From Lachnospiraceae bacterium (lineage in GTDB: Bacteria; Bacillota; Clostridia; Lachnospirales; Lachnospiraceae), in contig JAILGE010000024.1 of NCBI GenBank assembly GCA_024697065.1, positions 1 through 57,977 on the forward strand: a stretch of 57,977 nt of DNA. The letters run 5' to 3'. This document shows positions 45,599-53,786 of the stretch, one piece after another. The notes beneath the pieces were generated by a model. The model did not search any database. It saw only the letters and a program-made list of their open reading frames with translations, and was not told the origin of the DNA. A program made the translations under genes and the position numbers. Every line of letters begins with the position of its first letter. The first letter of the stretch is position 1.

Positions 45599-46399
45599 AT
45601 GGATAATAACAGATCAGACGATTTTAACTTTGGCAACCCGTATGGTGATGCGTATGGAGATAATCCCGGCATGGGTACGGCGGATTCAAATTCGCAGAAA
45701 GGGCTTTACGGACAGCCGGCGCCGGCGCAGAGCAATCCGGGACAGAATCAGTACGGACAAAACGATCAGGATTTTTATCGCGCACAGAATTCCCGGGGCT
45801 CTTTTTACGGACAGCCGGCGGAGAAACCGCCCGCTCCGGCGAAGGGGCTTGCCATAACATCACTTGTATGCGGCATTATCGGCTTGTTAACTGTCTGTTT
45901 ATTCGGTATCGGAGGATTGTTTGGCCTGATAGCTGTTATCCTTGCTATCATTGCCGGCGTGAAAGGCAATAAGAGTGGCCTGAAGATTGCCGGTCTTATC
46001 AGCGGTATACTGGCCGTCATATTTTCCGTGGTTACCATCATCTTTTTCTGTGCAGCATTGTCCGAAATGGATGAGGCATTAAAAGGTGCAGATATTGGCG
46101 GGATCAACGGACTTATGGAATATTTCGGAGATACTACCGATATCATGAATGCTTTCAGAAGGGCTGCAAAAGATCCTGATGTCAAGGATGATCCCGGATA
46201 TGAGGACGCTCTTGATGAATTAAGAGATGGTATCATATTAAATGGTTATGATCCGGAAGATAACTGCATTGTTGAAAAGGCTTACGAGATAATGGGAGAG
46301 GATGAGGTCGAAGATTTCCTGGAGATGACGGAAAAAGCGGACGGATGTATTTACATTCAGATGGACAGTGCCAATTCTGTAGAGATCAGTTTGAAATAA
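45599..46399 (+). CDS. DUF4190-domain membrane protein with Gln/Gly/Asn-rich N-terminus
   Basis: This protein of about 266 residues opens with a disordered Asp/Gly/Gln/Asn/Pro-rich stretch containing two copies of (L/F)YGQPA. The DUF4190 double membrane segment follows (about residues 85-155: KGLAITSLVCGIIGLLTVC and KIAGLISGILAVIFSVVTI) and then an acidic C-terminal domain. A GTG at 45593 is possible; the ATG at 45599 has better spacing from TTGAGGTGG. No function is known. Confidence 0.75.
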   Translation: MDNNRSDDFNFGNPYGDAYGDNPGMGTADSNSQKGLYGQPAPAQSNPGQNQYGQNDQDFYRAQNSRGSFYGQPAEKPPAPAKGLAITSLVCGIIGLLTVCLFGIGGLFGLIAVILAIIAGVKGNKSGLKIAGLISGILAVIFSVVTIIFFCAALSEMDEALKGADIGGINGLMEYFGDTTDIMNAFRRAAKDPDVKDDPGYEDALDELRDGIILNGYDPEDNCIVEKAYEIMGEDEVEDFLEMTEKADGCIYIQMDSANSVEISLK

Positions 46400-46402
46400 T
46401 CC

Positions 46403-46432
46403 TTGACTAATACTTGAGGTCTGCATTATAAT
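46403..46432 (+). promoter_or_regulatory. rpsU promoter
   Basis: TTGACT (46403-46408) and TATAAT (46427-46432) are 18 bases apart and lead into the rpsU leader. Confidence 0.7.
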
Positions 46433-46438
46433 TGTCAT

Positions 46439-46472
46439 CGTGCATGAAAAACCCTATCCAGTCAGATGCACG
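46439..46472 (+). other. Hairpin at the start of the rpsU leader
   Basis: CGTGCAT (46439-46445) pairs perfectly with ATGCACG (46466-46472) around a 20-base loop, right at the expected transcription start. It lacks a T tail. It may protect the RNA 5' end or serve leader regulation of S21. Confidence 0.5.
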
Positions 46473-46505
46473 AAATTAAGGCTGAGAGGGAGGTTGAATC
46501 AGAAA

Positions 46506-46682
46506 ATGGCTAAAGTTGAAGTTAAGCAGGGCGAGGATCTTGAGAGCGCTCTTCGTCGTTTCAAGAGAAGCTGCGCTAAGGCAGGTATCCAGCAGGAGAT
46601 CCGCAAGCGTGAGCATTATGAGAAACCCAGCGTAAAGCGCAAGAAGAAGTCTGAAGCTGCCAGAAAGAGAAAGTACAACTAA
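46506..46682 (+). CDS. rpsU: Small ribosomal subunit protein bS21
   Basis: The 58-residue basic protein reads [20 protein letters not shown] and ends [14 protein letters not shown], a full-length bS21. The frame is open upstream to 46440, but homology begins at ATG 46506, with AGGGAGG at a somewhat long distance of 12 bases. It sits in the 30S platform near the anti-Shine-Dalgarno region. It has its own promoter and terminator. Confidence 0.95.
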   Translation: MAKVEVKQGEDLESALRRFKRSCAKAGIQQEIRKREHYEKPSVKRKKKSEAARKRKYN

Positions 46683-46692
46683 GACTTTAAGG

Positions 46693-46720
46693 ATCCCGCG
46701 GTTTTCCGCGGGATTTTTTT
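46693..46720 (+). terminator. Rho-independent terminator of rpsU
   Basis: ATCCCGCGG (46693-46701) pairs with CCGCGGGAT (46706-46714) around TTTT, followed by a T run. Confidence 0.95.
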
Positions 46721-46837
46721 GTACTCATTCAGATGAAAAACAGTTCTTCAAGTAGTTATGTAATCTATCCATCCCGCCATATCTTGTGATATAATCACGA
46801 CGTTGTGACTAAATATTGTTCATACGAGGACTTAAGT

Positions 46838-47716
46838 TTGTTATTATCATTCTTTATCCCGGCGGCCTTGACTTTTGCGGCCGGAGTGATACTTAGCGAT
46901 ACTCATAATTTTACGGTCAAAAGATACGAGATCGAATCGGATAAGGTCAGAAAAAACGTACGTTTCCTTCAGATATCGGATCTTCATGGCATGAATTACG
47001 GGCCTGCGAACCAAAAGCTTGTAGCTGCCGTTAAGAGGCTGAAACCTGATTTTGTATTGATGACGGGCGATATAATGTCAGCCAAGGAATTGGGGAAAAG
47101 CATTCCCGATACCGTAGACACAGCCGAGAGGCTCATACGTGACATTTCGGCTGATTTTCCTGTCTACTTTGCTCTGGGCAATCATGAACAGAGGGTAAAG
47201 TGGCGCCCTGAGATCTTTGATTTTTCCTATGAAGACATGATGAAGAGGTTCATGGATGCAGGTGCGGTCATTCTGGACAATTCCTCGGTGATCAGATATG
47301 AAGGCATCGGGATTTACGGCTTTTCGCTGGAAAAAGAGCATTATCTTAAGACTAAAAAAATAAAACCCGCTGACGGATTCCTGAACAGAGCTTTGGGAAA
47401 CAGGAGCAGGTCATGTTATAACATCCTGCTTGCACATGACCCGGAATTTGCGGAGATATATGCCGCATGGAATCCGGATCTCATTCTTTCCGGACATTAT
47501 CACGGCGGCGTTGCGAGACTTCCGCTATTAGGTGGGATGATATCTCCAAAGTTCAGACCTTTCCCGAAATACTCGGGAGGAAGGTATAAAGTAAAGGATT
47601 CGGATATGATAGTAAGCTGCGGCCTTGGAATGCATACGATACATTTGAGATTCAATAATCCGGGCGAGCTTGTCTGCATTGATCTTCGTAAAAAGACAGA
47701 AATCGGAAAGGAATAG
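46838..47716 (+). CDS. Membrane-anchored metallophosphoesterase (YkuE-like)
   Basis: A hydrophobic N-terminus (about 20 residues) anchors this protein. The phosphoesterase motifs are ISDLHGMNYG, MTGDIM, GNHEQR, LAHDPEF and SGHYHGG (two-metal site). GTG at 46805 is possible, but an extended -10 (TGATATAAT, 46787-46795) would start transcription near 46802 and leave no leader, so the TTG at 46838 behind ACGAGGAC is preferred (292 residues). scpA starts 3 bases after its stop, an operon link. Confidence 0.75.
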   Translation: MLLSFFIPAALTFAAGVILSDTHNFTVKRYEIESDKVRKNVRFLQISDLHGMNYGPANQKLVAAVKRLKPDFVLMTGDIMSAKELGKSIPDTVDTAERLIRDISADFPVYFALGNHEQRVKWRPEIFDFSYEDMMKRFMDAGAVILDNSSVIRYEGIGIYGFSLEKEHYLKTKKIKPADGFLNRALGNRSRSCYNILLAHDPEFAEIYAAWNPDLILSGHYHGGVARLPLLGGMISPKFRPFPKYSGGRYKVKDSDMIVSCGLGMHTIHLRFNNPGELVCIDLRKKTEIGKE

Positions 47717-47719
47717 TCT

Positions 47720-48505
47720 ATGGCACTTGAAGTAAAGCTTGAAGTATTTGAAGGCCCCTTAGATCTCTTACTTCATCTGATAGAAAAGAATAAGGTTGAT
47801 ATCTACGATATCCCCATTGCTGAGATAGCTGAACAGTATATGGAATATCTGCATGAGATGGAGAAAGCCGATATGAATGTCATGAGCGAATTTGTGGTCA
47901 TGGCAGCTACTCTTATCGATATCAAATGCAAGATGCTTCTCCCCAAGGAAGAGAATAAAGACGGAGAGGAAGAGGATCCGAGAGCCGAACTTGTTCAGAA
48001 GCTCCTTGAATATAAGATGTATAAATATATGGCTTTTGAACTTAAGGATCGTTATGTTGATGCCGGAAAGAGCATGTACAAGCAGGCGACGCTTCCGAAG
48101 GAAGTTACCGAATACAGAGAACCTCTTGATTATGACGAACTCTTAAAGGATCTTAATCTGAGAAAGCTGACGGAGATTTACAACAGCTGTCTGAAGCGTA
48201 TTGATGACCGTGTGGACCCTGTCCGCAGTAAGTTTGGAAATATCACTAAGGATGAAGTGTCCCTTGAGGATAAGCAGCTTCACATCATAGAATATCTGAA
48301 CGAGCACGCGCTGTGTTCGTTCAGGGATCTGCTTCTTGAACAGCATACAAGACTTGATGTTATCGTCAGCTTCCTTGTAGTGCTCGAGCTTATGAAGATA
48401 GGCCAGATAATCATCAGACAGGAAAGTATTTTTGATGATATCCTGATAGAACGTGCAAGTGACGCGGGACAGATCACACTTGAAGACAGCTTTGCAATAC
48501 TTTGA
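47720..48505 (+). CDS. scpA: Segregation and condensation protein A
   Basis: The 261-residue kleisin bridges the SMC heads and binds ScpB in the chromosome condensation complex. The N-terminal signature is LEVFEGPLDLLLHLIEKNKVD with DIPIAEIAEQY; the C-terminal winged helix (ALCSFRDLLLEQHTRLDVI) binds the SMC cap. It is followed by scpB after 27 bases, the usual order. smc itself is not in the window. Confidence 0.96.
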   Translation: MALEVKLEVFEGPLDLLLHLIEKNKVDIYDIPIAEIAEQYMEYLHEMEKADMNVMSEFVVMAATLIDIKCKMLLPKEENKDGEEEDPRAELVQKLLEYKMYKYMAFELKDRYVDAGKSMYKQATLPKEVTEYREPLDYDELLKDLNLRKLTEIYNSCLKRIDDRVDPVRSKFGNITKDEVSLEDKQLHIIEYLNEHALCSFRDLLLEQHTRLDVIVSFLVVLELMKIGQIIIRQESIFDDILIERASDAGQITLEDSFAIL

Positions 48506-48532
48506 TGAGAATATTTGAAAGGGTAATTATCA

Positions 48533-49642
48533 ATGACTGATAACGATATCAATTTGGAAGAGGATAATACGGAAGAAAGCAGGATTGAAGATAATAACAG
48601 TGCTGACGGAGGTGACACCGGTGCCATCTCAGATCAGGAGATGAATGAAACCGAAGCAGAGAACAGCGATGCGGAAGCAGTTGAAACTGAGGCAGAGAAC
48701 AGTGATGCTGAATCTGCTGGAGCTGAAGCGAAGAACAGCGATGCCGGAGGTGACATCGGTGCCATCTCAGATCAGGAGATGAATGAAACTGAAGCAGAGA
48801 ACAACGATGCTGAAGCAGTTGAAACTGAGGCAGAGGCTGAAAGCAATACTGCTGATACTGTTGAGGATGATAATGCCAACAGTACTGCTGAGGCAGAGAA
48901 CAATGATGCTGATACTGCATCTGAAAATTCTGCAGAAGATTTGACAGATGATTCGTCAGAAGATACATCAGATGATTCGGCAGAAGATACGGTGGAAGAT
49001 TCTATAGCAACGACGGTTGATGATGAGCCGGAAGGAAATGAAAAGGCAGGAAAGCCCGAGCATCCCGAGGCTGCCATCGAGGCTATCCTTTTTGCGTACG
49101 GTAATTCAGTATCCGCCGAGAGACTCTGTGAAACACTTTCTTTAACCGAGGAGGAACTGGAAGCAGCTGTTGATAACCTGAAAAGATCTTATGAAGAATC
49201 CGGCCGCGGTATTACCATAACCAGGCTTGAGGATTCCTATCAGTTAGGCACCAAGGCCGAATATTATGATTATCTGGTAAGGCTTGCGAAGCACCCCAAG
49301 AGATATTCTCTTACGGATACTGTAATCGAGACTCTTTCCATCATCGCCTATAAGCAGCCCGTCACCAGAGGCGAGATCGAGCGTATCAGAGGCGTAAGCT
49401 CCGATCATGCGATAAACAGACTTATCGAATACGAACTGATCGAAGAAGTGGGACGTCTTGATGCTCCCGGCAAGCCTCTTTTATTCGGCACTACAGAACA
49501 ATTTCTCAGAGCTTTCGGAGTTGACAGCTTAAAAGATCTTCCGGAGATGAGCGCCGAGCTCAAAGAAGAATTCAAAGAGCAGGCGGAGGCCGAGGCGGGA
49601 GTTGAATCTTCCGACGAAGAAGGCGTCATCGTAGATGTTTGA
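48533..49642 (+). CDS. scpB: Segregation and condensation protein B with long acidic extension
   Basis: Residues from His177 to about 345 are a normal ScpB (PEAAIEAILFAYGNSVSAER, YKQPVTRGEIERIRGV, LDAPGKPLLFGTT), two winged helices that dimerise and bind ScpA. The preceding 176 residues are an unusual Glu/Asp/Ala/Ser-rich region. A 138-bp (46-codon) period repeats GAISDQEMNETEAEN. ScpB proteins are usually about 180-200 residues, so this one is almost twice the normal length. AAAGGG precedes the ATG. The core could also be translated from an internal start, but I see no internal ribosome binding site. Confidence 0.93.
   Translation: MTDNDINLEEDNTEESRIEDNNSADGGDTGAISDQEMNETEAENSDAEAVETEAENSDAESAGAEAKNSDAGGDIGAISDQEMNETEAENNDAEAVETEAEAESNTADTVEDDNANSTAEAENNDADTASENSAEDLTDDSSEDTSDDSAEDTVEDSIATTVDDEPEGNEKAGKPEHPEAAIEAILFAYGNSVSAERLCETLSLTEEELEAAVDNLKRSYEESGRGITITRLEDSYQLGTKAEYYDYLVRLAKHPKRYSLTDTVIETLSIIAYKQPVTRGEIERIRGVSSDHAINRLIEYELIEEVGRLDAPGKPLLFGTTEQFLRAFGVDSLKDLPEMSAELKEEFKEQAEAEAGVESSDEEGVIVDV
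48608..48837 (+). repeat. 138-bp duplicated segment within scpB
   Basis: The sequence starting GGAGGTGACAYCGGTGCCAT at 48608 recurs at 48746 with few changes, and the match extends about 90 bases through codons for AENxDAEAVETEAE. It is an in-frame duplication. Confidence 0.85.
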
Positions 49643-49692
49643 GAACAGGCCTGATGTTTGACAAAATAGTCATCCTTTGATCATTTATCTCG

Positions 49693-49721
49693 TTTACTAT
49701 CAATTATTCTTATGTTATAAT
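49693..49721 (+). promoter_or_regulatory. Promoter of the carboxyltransferase/decarboxylase operon
   Basis: TTTACT (49693-49698) and TATAAT (49716-49721) are 17 bases apart, and TGT before the -10 makes it an extended -10. The leader to 49827 is about 95 bases; no riboswitch was recognised. Confidence 0.7.
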
Positions 49722-49826
49722 AAACAGCGTGCGCGAAAGTGTGATTTGCCTTGATTTCCGACATTTTCAGGAGGTCGCGGCAGAGGCATTTTCCAAATAT
49801 TTTTAAGTATCAGTGGAGGTAAAAGA

Positions 49827-51215
49827 ATGGGTAGTTCAACAGGCTCGGCGAGCGATCGCATTAATGCATTGCTCGATGAAAACAGTTTCGTTGAGATCGG
49901 TGCAAAAGTAACGGCACGGTCAACCGATTTCAATCTGAAACAGACTTCAGCTCCGTCCGACGGCGTTGTTACAGGCTACGGAAGCATAGACGGTAAGCCC
50001 GTATATGTATACAGCCAGGACGCTTCTGTACTGGGGGGTAGTTTGGGAGAAATGCATGCAAACAAGATCAAGAAGATCTATGATCTTGCTTTAAAGTGCG
50101 GTGCTCCCGTAATCGGCATCATTGATTCAACAGGTCTCAGACTTCAGGAATCTACAGATGCTCTCAATGCTCTTGCAGAGGTTTATGCAAGCCAGGTATA
50201 TTCCAAGGGAGTGATCCTTCAGATCACTGCAGTATTCGGAAACTGCGGCGGCGGACTTGCACTTGTTCCTGCTATCAGCGATTTCACATTCGTAGAGGAC
50301 AACGGCAAACTGTTCGTTAATTCACCCAATGCAGTTGATGGTAACTATACTGAGAAGTGCGATACTTCCTCAGCCAAGTTCCAGTACGAGGAAAGCGGTA
50401 ATGCAGATTTCATCGGTGATGCTGATTCTATCTATGCAAATATCCGCAAGCTCGTTTCCATTCTTCCTTCCAATGACGAAGATGCAGCTGTGACCGATTC
50501 GGATGATGATCTCAACAGATCTGTTCCCGATATCACAGGCTGTGCAGGGGATACAGCCATCCTTCTGTCTCAGGTTGCAGATGATAATGACTTTGTTGAG
50601 GTTAAGGCCGGTTATGCAAAGTCAATGGTAACAGGCTTTATTCGTCTTGATGGCATGACCATCGGATGTGTTGCAAACAGAAATGAAGTTATCGGAGAAG
50701 ATGGCAAGGTTGCTGAGAAGTTCGATGGCGTTCTTACTGTTAAGGGACTTGAGAAAGCTGCTGATTTCGTATATTTCTGCGACAGCTTCGGAATTCCCGT
50801 TCTTACAGTTACCAATGTTAAGGGATTCTGCTCATGTATGTGTGCTGAGAAGAAGATCGCAAGAGCAGCTGCTGAGCTTACTGCAGCATTTGCAAATTGT
50901 GATGTTCCCCGCGTTAACCTTATAGTAGGTAAGGCTCTCGGTTCTGCTTATTCCATCATGAATTCCAAGGGTCTCGGATGTGATCTTACATATGCATGGC
51001 CCGATGCACAGATCGGACCTATGGATGCAAAGCTTGCTGCCAAGGTTATGTATGACGGTGAGCCAGCTTCCGTGATCGATGAGAAGGCAGGAGAATATGC
51101 AGCTCTTCAGAATAATGCAGAGTCTGCTGCAAAGAGAGGTTATGTAGATACTATCATTGCTCCGGAAGATACAAGAAAGCACCTTGTATACGCATTCGAA
51201 ATGCTTTTTGCATAA
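49827..51215 (+). CDS. Acyl-CoA carboxyltransferase subunit (MmdA/PccB-like)
   Basis: The 462-residue protein has the two crotonase-type halves of a biotin-dependent carboxyltransferase. The N-half carries ARSTDFNLKQ, DGVVTGYGSIDGKPVYVYSQD and FGNCGGGLALVPAISDF (oxyanion Gly run). The C-half carries IRLDGMTIGCVANRNEV, CDSFGIPVLTV and KALGSAYSIMNSK. It is about 50 residues shorter than MmdA at the N-terminus. It should move a carboxyl group between biotin and an acyl-CoA such as methylmalonyl-CoA. It opens the operon with OadG, carrier, OadB and OadA-type genes. Confidence 0.9.
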   Translation: MGSSTGSASDRINALLDENSFVEIGAKVTARSTDFNLKQTSAPSDGVVTGYGSIDGKPVYVYSQDASVLGGSLGEMHANKIKKIYDLALKCGAPVIGIIDSTGLRLQESTDALNALAEVYASQVYSKGVILQITAVFGNCGGGLALVPAISDFTFVEDNGKLFVNSPNAVDGNYTEKCDTSSAKFQYEESGNADFIGDADSIYANIRKLVSILPSNDEDAAVTDSDDDLNRSVPDITGCAGDTAILLSQVADDNDFVEVKAGYAKSMVTGFIRLDGMTIGCVANRNEVIGEDGKVAEKFDGVLTVKGLEKAADFVYFCDSFGIPVLTVTNVKGFCSCMCAEKKIARAAAELTAAFANCDVPRVNLIVGKALGSAYSIMNSKGLGCDLTYAWPDAQIGPMDAKLAAKVMYDGEPASVIDEKAGEYAALQNNAESAAKRGYVDTIIAPEDTRKHLVYAFEMLFA

Positions 51216-51239
51216 TAACGTAAGGAGAGGTTTTCGGTT

Positions 51240-52082
51240 ATGAGAAAAAAATTCAAATTACTCGCGCTCATACTGATCTGCATTACCGCTCTTACGGCTT
51301 GCGGACAGGAAAAGGCGCCTACAAGGATTCAGACCGCGGAAACCGGAGAGGATATGAAGGTAGCATCCGCTACATGGTTCATGCTTATCACAGAAGTAAT
51401 GGCTCAGGAAGATGTGGATGCATTCAGCAACTATACGGAAAATGAAGCGGACAGATGGGCTGATTCCGCTGCTCAGCGTTATGAAATGACCAACGGAGCT
51501 TATATCCGTGTTGAGCCCAAGATTGTTGCTGCCGGTTATGAATCATATCAGAATGCTCTTGAACAGCTCGGAGAAAATGTTACTCCTGCGGAGTTTGACA
51601 GCGAGGGTATGCCCATCGTAGTTCTTGAACAGAAGAACCCCAAGGAAGCCATCGCCAACATCCCGCTCAAGGGTTCACTTCGTACCGGAAGTATGGAGAT
51701 CATCTTCGACAGAAATCTCAATATCACAAGTATCAATACCAATGTTGATCTTACCTTGGGAGAGTCGATGAAGAAGGCAGGAACGAATACAATGATCGGT
51801 ATGGGTACTGTATTCGTAATGCTTGTTGTTATCTCCTTTATCATCAGAGCATTAGCTATCATCCCCAAGCTTCAGGCTATGGGTAGCAAGAAAGAAACGT
51901 CCGTTGATAATGCGATCTCAGGTATCATCGAGAGAGAAGAATCCGGTGCATCCGAGACTGTTGATGACGGCGAACTTATTGCTGTTATCGCTGCTGCTAT
52001 TGCTGCGGCTGAAGGATCAAATCCGGCATCTGCTTCGGGTGAAGGCGGTTTTACCGTCAGAAGCATCAGAAGGATCAGATGA
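51240..52082 (+). CDS. Lipoprotein-OadG fusion (sodium pump decarboxylase gamma-like subunit)
   Basis: The 280-residue protein starts with a signal peptide and lipobox LTAC (Cys21), then an exported domain of about 150 residues with no recognised family. A membrane helix follows (about 185-205, MGTVFVMLVVISFIIRAL) with an OadG-like tail, DDGELIAVIAAAIAAAEG and the terminal FTVRSIRRIR. OadG normally is about 80-120 residues and holds the membrane pump together with the carboxyltransferase. The added lipoprotein domain would sit outside the cell. A hypothetical tail of OadG-like length supports the call. Confidence 0.8.
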   Translation: MRKKFKLLALILICITALTACGQEKAPTRIQTAETGEDMKVASATWFMLITEVMAQEDVDAFSNYTENEADRWADSAAQRYEMTNGAYIRVEPKIVAAGYESYQNALEQLGENVTPAEFDSEGMPIVVLEQKNPKEAIANIPLKGSLRTGSMEIIFDRNLNITSINTNVDLTLGESMKKAGTNTMIGMGTVFVMLVVISFIIRALAIIPKLQAMGSKKETSVDNAISGIIEREESGASETVDDGELIAVIAAAIAAAEGSNPASASGEGGFTVRSIRRIR

Positions 52083-52131
52083 ACGGTTCCGTTTAATCAA
52101 TAACTCAATTTCATTTTAGGAGGATTTACAA

Positions 52132-52491
52132 ATGAAGAATTATACAATTACCGTAAATGGCAGCGTATATGATGTAACAGTAGAAGAAGGCGCAGGCAAC
52201 GGCGCAGCAGCAGCACCCAAGGCAGCTGCAGCTCCCAAAGCTGCTCCCAAGGCAGCACCCAAGGCTGCTGGCGCAGGCTCTGTAAAGATTGAAGCAGGTG
52301 CTGCAGGTAAGGTATTCAAGATCGAGAAGAAGGTCGGAGATGCCGTTAAGAAGGGTGATGCGGTTCTTATCGTAGAAGCAATGAAGATGGAGATCCCTCA
52401 GGTTGCTCCTCAGGATGGTACTGTAGCAAGCATCGACTGCGCTGTAGGCGATGCAGTTGAGGCAGGCCAGGTTCTTGCAACTTTAAATTAA
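52132..52491 (+). CDS. Biotin carboxyl carrier protein
   Basis: The 119-residue protein has a short N-terminal strand (YTITVNGSVYDVTVEE), an Ala/Pro/Lys-rich flexible linker (about residues 22-48) and a biotinyl domain with VEAMKMEIP, where Lys85 carries biotin. It shuttles the carboxyl group between the carboxyltransferases and the membrane pump. AGGAGG precedes the start. It is the gcdC/mmdC/oadA-carrier equivalent. Confidence 0.95.
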   Translation: MKNYTITVNGSVYDVTVEEGAGNGAAAAPKAAAAPKAAPKAAPKAAGAGSVKIEAGAAGKVFKIEKKVGDAVKKGDAVLIVEAMKMEIPQVAPQDGTVASIDCAVGDAVEAGQVLATLN

Positions 52492-52542
52492 TTTCGAATT
52501 ATCCAAGTAGTTTAACTATAATTTCAGGAGGTTAGTTATCCA

Positions 52543-53709
52543 ATGGGCGAGATCCTTAACAATCTGCTTAACCAGATGGCGTTCATGAATCCGGATTTTT
52601 CCGTAAAGAACCTGATCATGATCGCTGTGGCTCTCTTTCTCATGTATCTTGCTATCCGTCATGAATTTGAACCCCTGCTTCTTGTACCGATCTCTTTCGG
52701 TATGCTGCTGGTCAATATTTATCCGGATATCATGCTGAGTATAGAAGACTCACCTAACGGCGTCGGCGGATTACTTTATTATTTCTATATGCTTGATGAG
52801 TGGGCGATCCTTCCTTCACTTATCTTCATGGGTGTAGGCGCTATGACAGACTTCGGTCCTCTTATCGCCAACCCTAACAGCTTCCTTCTCGGAGCTGCCG
52901 CACAGTTCGGTATTTTCGCGGCTTACTTCGGAGCACTTTTCACAGGTGCTATGGGATGGGCTGATTTCAATGACAAGGCTGCCGCAGCTATTTCCATCAT
53001 CGGTGGTGCGGACGGACCTACATCTATCTTCCTGGCAGGTAAGCTGGGACAGACAAAGTACCTTGGACCTATTGCGGTTGCCGCATATTCTTATATGTCC
53101 TTAGTACCTATCATCCAGCCGCCTATCATGAAGGCATTTACAACAAAGAAACAGCGTCAGATCAAGATGGGACAGCTTCGTCCTGTTACAAAGCTTGAGA
53201 AGATCCTTTTCCCGATCATCATCACAGTGGTCGTATGTATGGTTCTTCCCACAACTGCACCTCTTGTAGGTATGCTTATGCTTGGTAACCTTTTCCGTGA
53301 ATCAGGCGTTGTAAGACAGCTCACAGAGACAGCATCCAATGCTCTTATGTACATCGTTGTTATCATCCTCGGTACATCCGTAGGTGCTACAACATCAGCT
53401 GAGGCGTTCCTCAATTGGGACACACTTTTCATCGTTGCACTTGGTCTTATAGCTTTTGCATTCGGTACGCTGGCCGGTGTATTGTTCGGAGATCTGATGT
53501 GTGTACTTTCGAAGGGCAAGGTCAATCCTCTTATCGGTTCGGCGGGAGTTTCCGCAGTTCCTATGGCGGCGCGTGTTTCACAGAGAGTTGGTGCGGAGGC
53601 CGATCCGACCAATTTCCTGCTTATGCATGCGATGGGACCTAATGTAGCCGGAGTTATCGGTACCGCAGTTGCTGCCGGAACCTTCATGGCTATATTCGGA
53701 GTATTCTGA
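52543..53709 (+). CDS. oadB: Sodium-translocating decarboxylase beta subunit
   Basis: The 388-residue integral membrane protein has at least nine hydrophobic segments and the conserved DFGPLIANP and GGADGPTSIFLAGKLG motifs of OadB/MmdB/GcdB; the Asp in each helps form the Na+ path. It decarboxylates carboxybiotin and pumps Na+ outward. It is 50 bases downstream of the carrier and 77 before the OadA-like gene. Confidence 0.95.
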   Translation: MGEILNNLLNQMAFMNPDFSVKNLIMIAVALFLMYLAIRHEFEPLLLVPISFGMLLVNIYPDIMLSIEDSPNGVGGLLYYFYMLDEWAILPSLIFMGVGAMTDFGPLIANPNSFLLGAAAQFGIFAAYFGALFTGAMGWADFNDKAAAAISIIGGADGPTSIFLAGKLGQTKYLGPIAVAAYSYMSLVPIIQPPIMKAFTTKKQRQIKMGQLRPVTKLEKILFPIIITVVVCMVLPTTAPLVGMLMLGNLFRESGVVRQLTETASNALMYIVVIILGTSVGATTSAEAFLNWDTLFIVALGLIAFAFGTLAGVLFGDLMCVLSKGKVNPLIGSAGVSAVPMAARVSQRVGAEADPTNFLLMHAMGPNVAGVIGTAVAAGTFMAIFGVF

Positions 53710-53786
53710 TCATCTTATGATCGGGATCACGAAAAAATTACAGAGAATATCATTCATTTATTTAAATTAACCAGGAGGAAAATCAA

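Noticed and set aside
46440-46505. Longer S21 protein starting at 46440
   Set aside because: The added residues match no S21, and the frame covers the leader hairpin and ribosome binding site.
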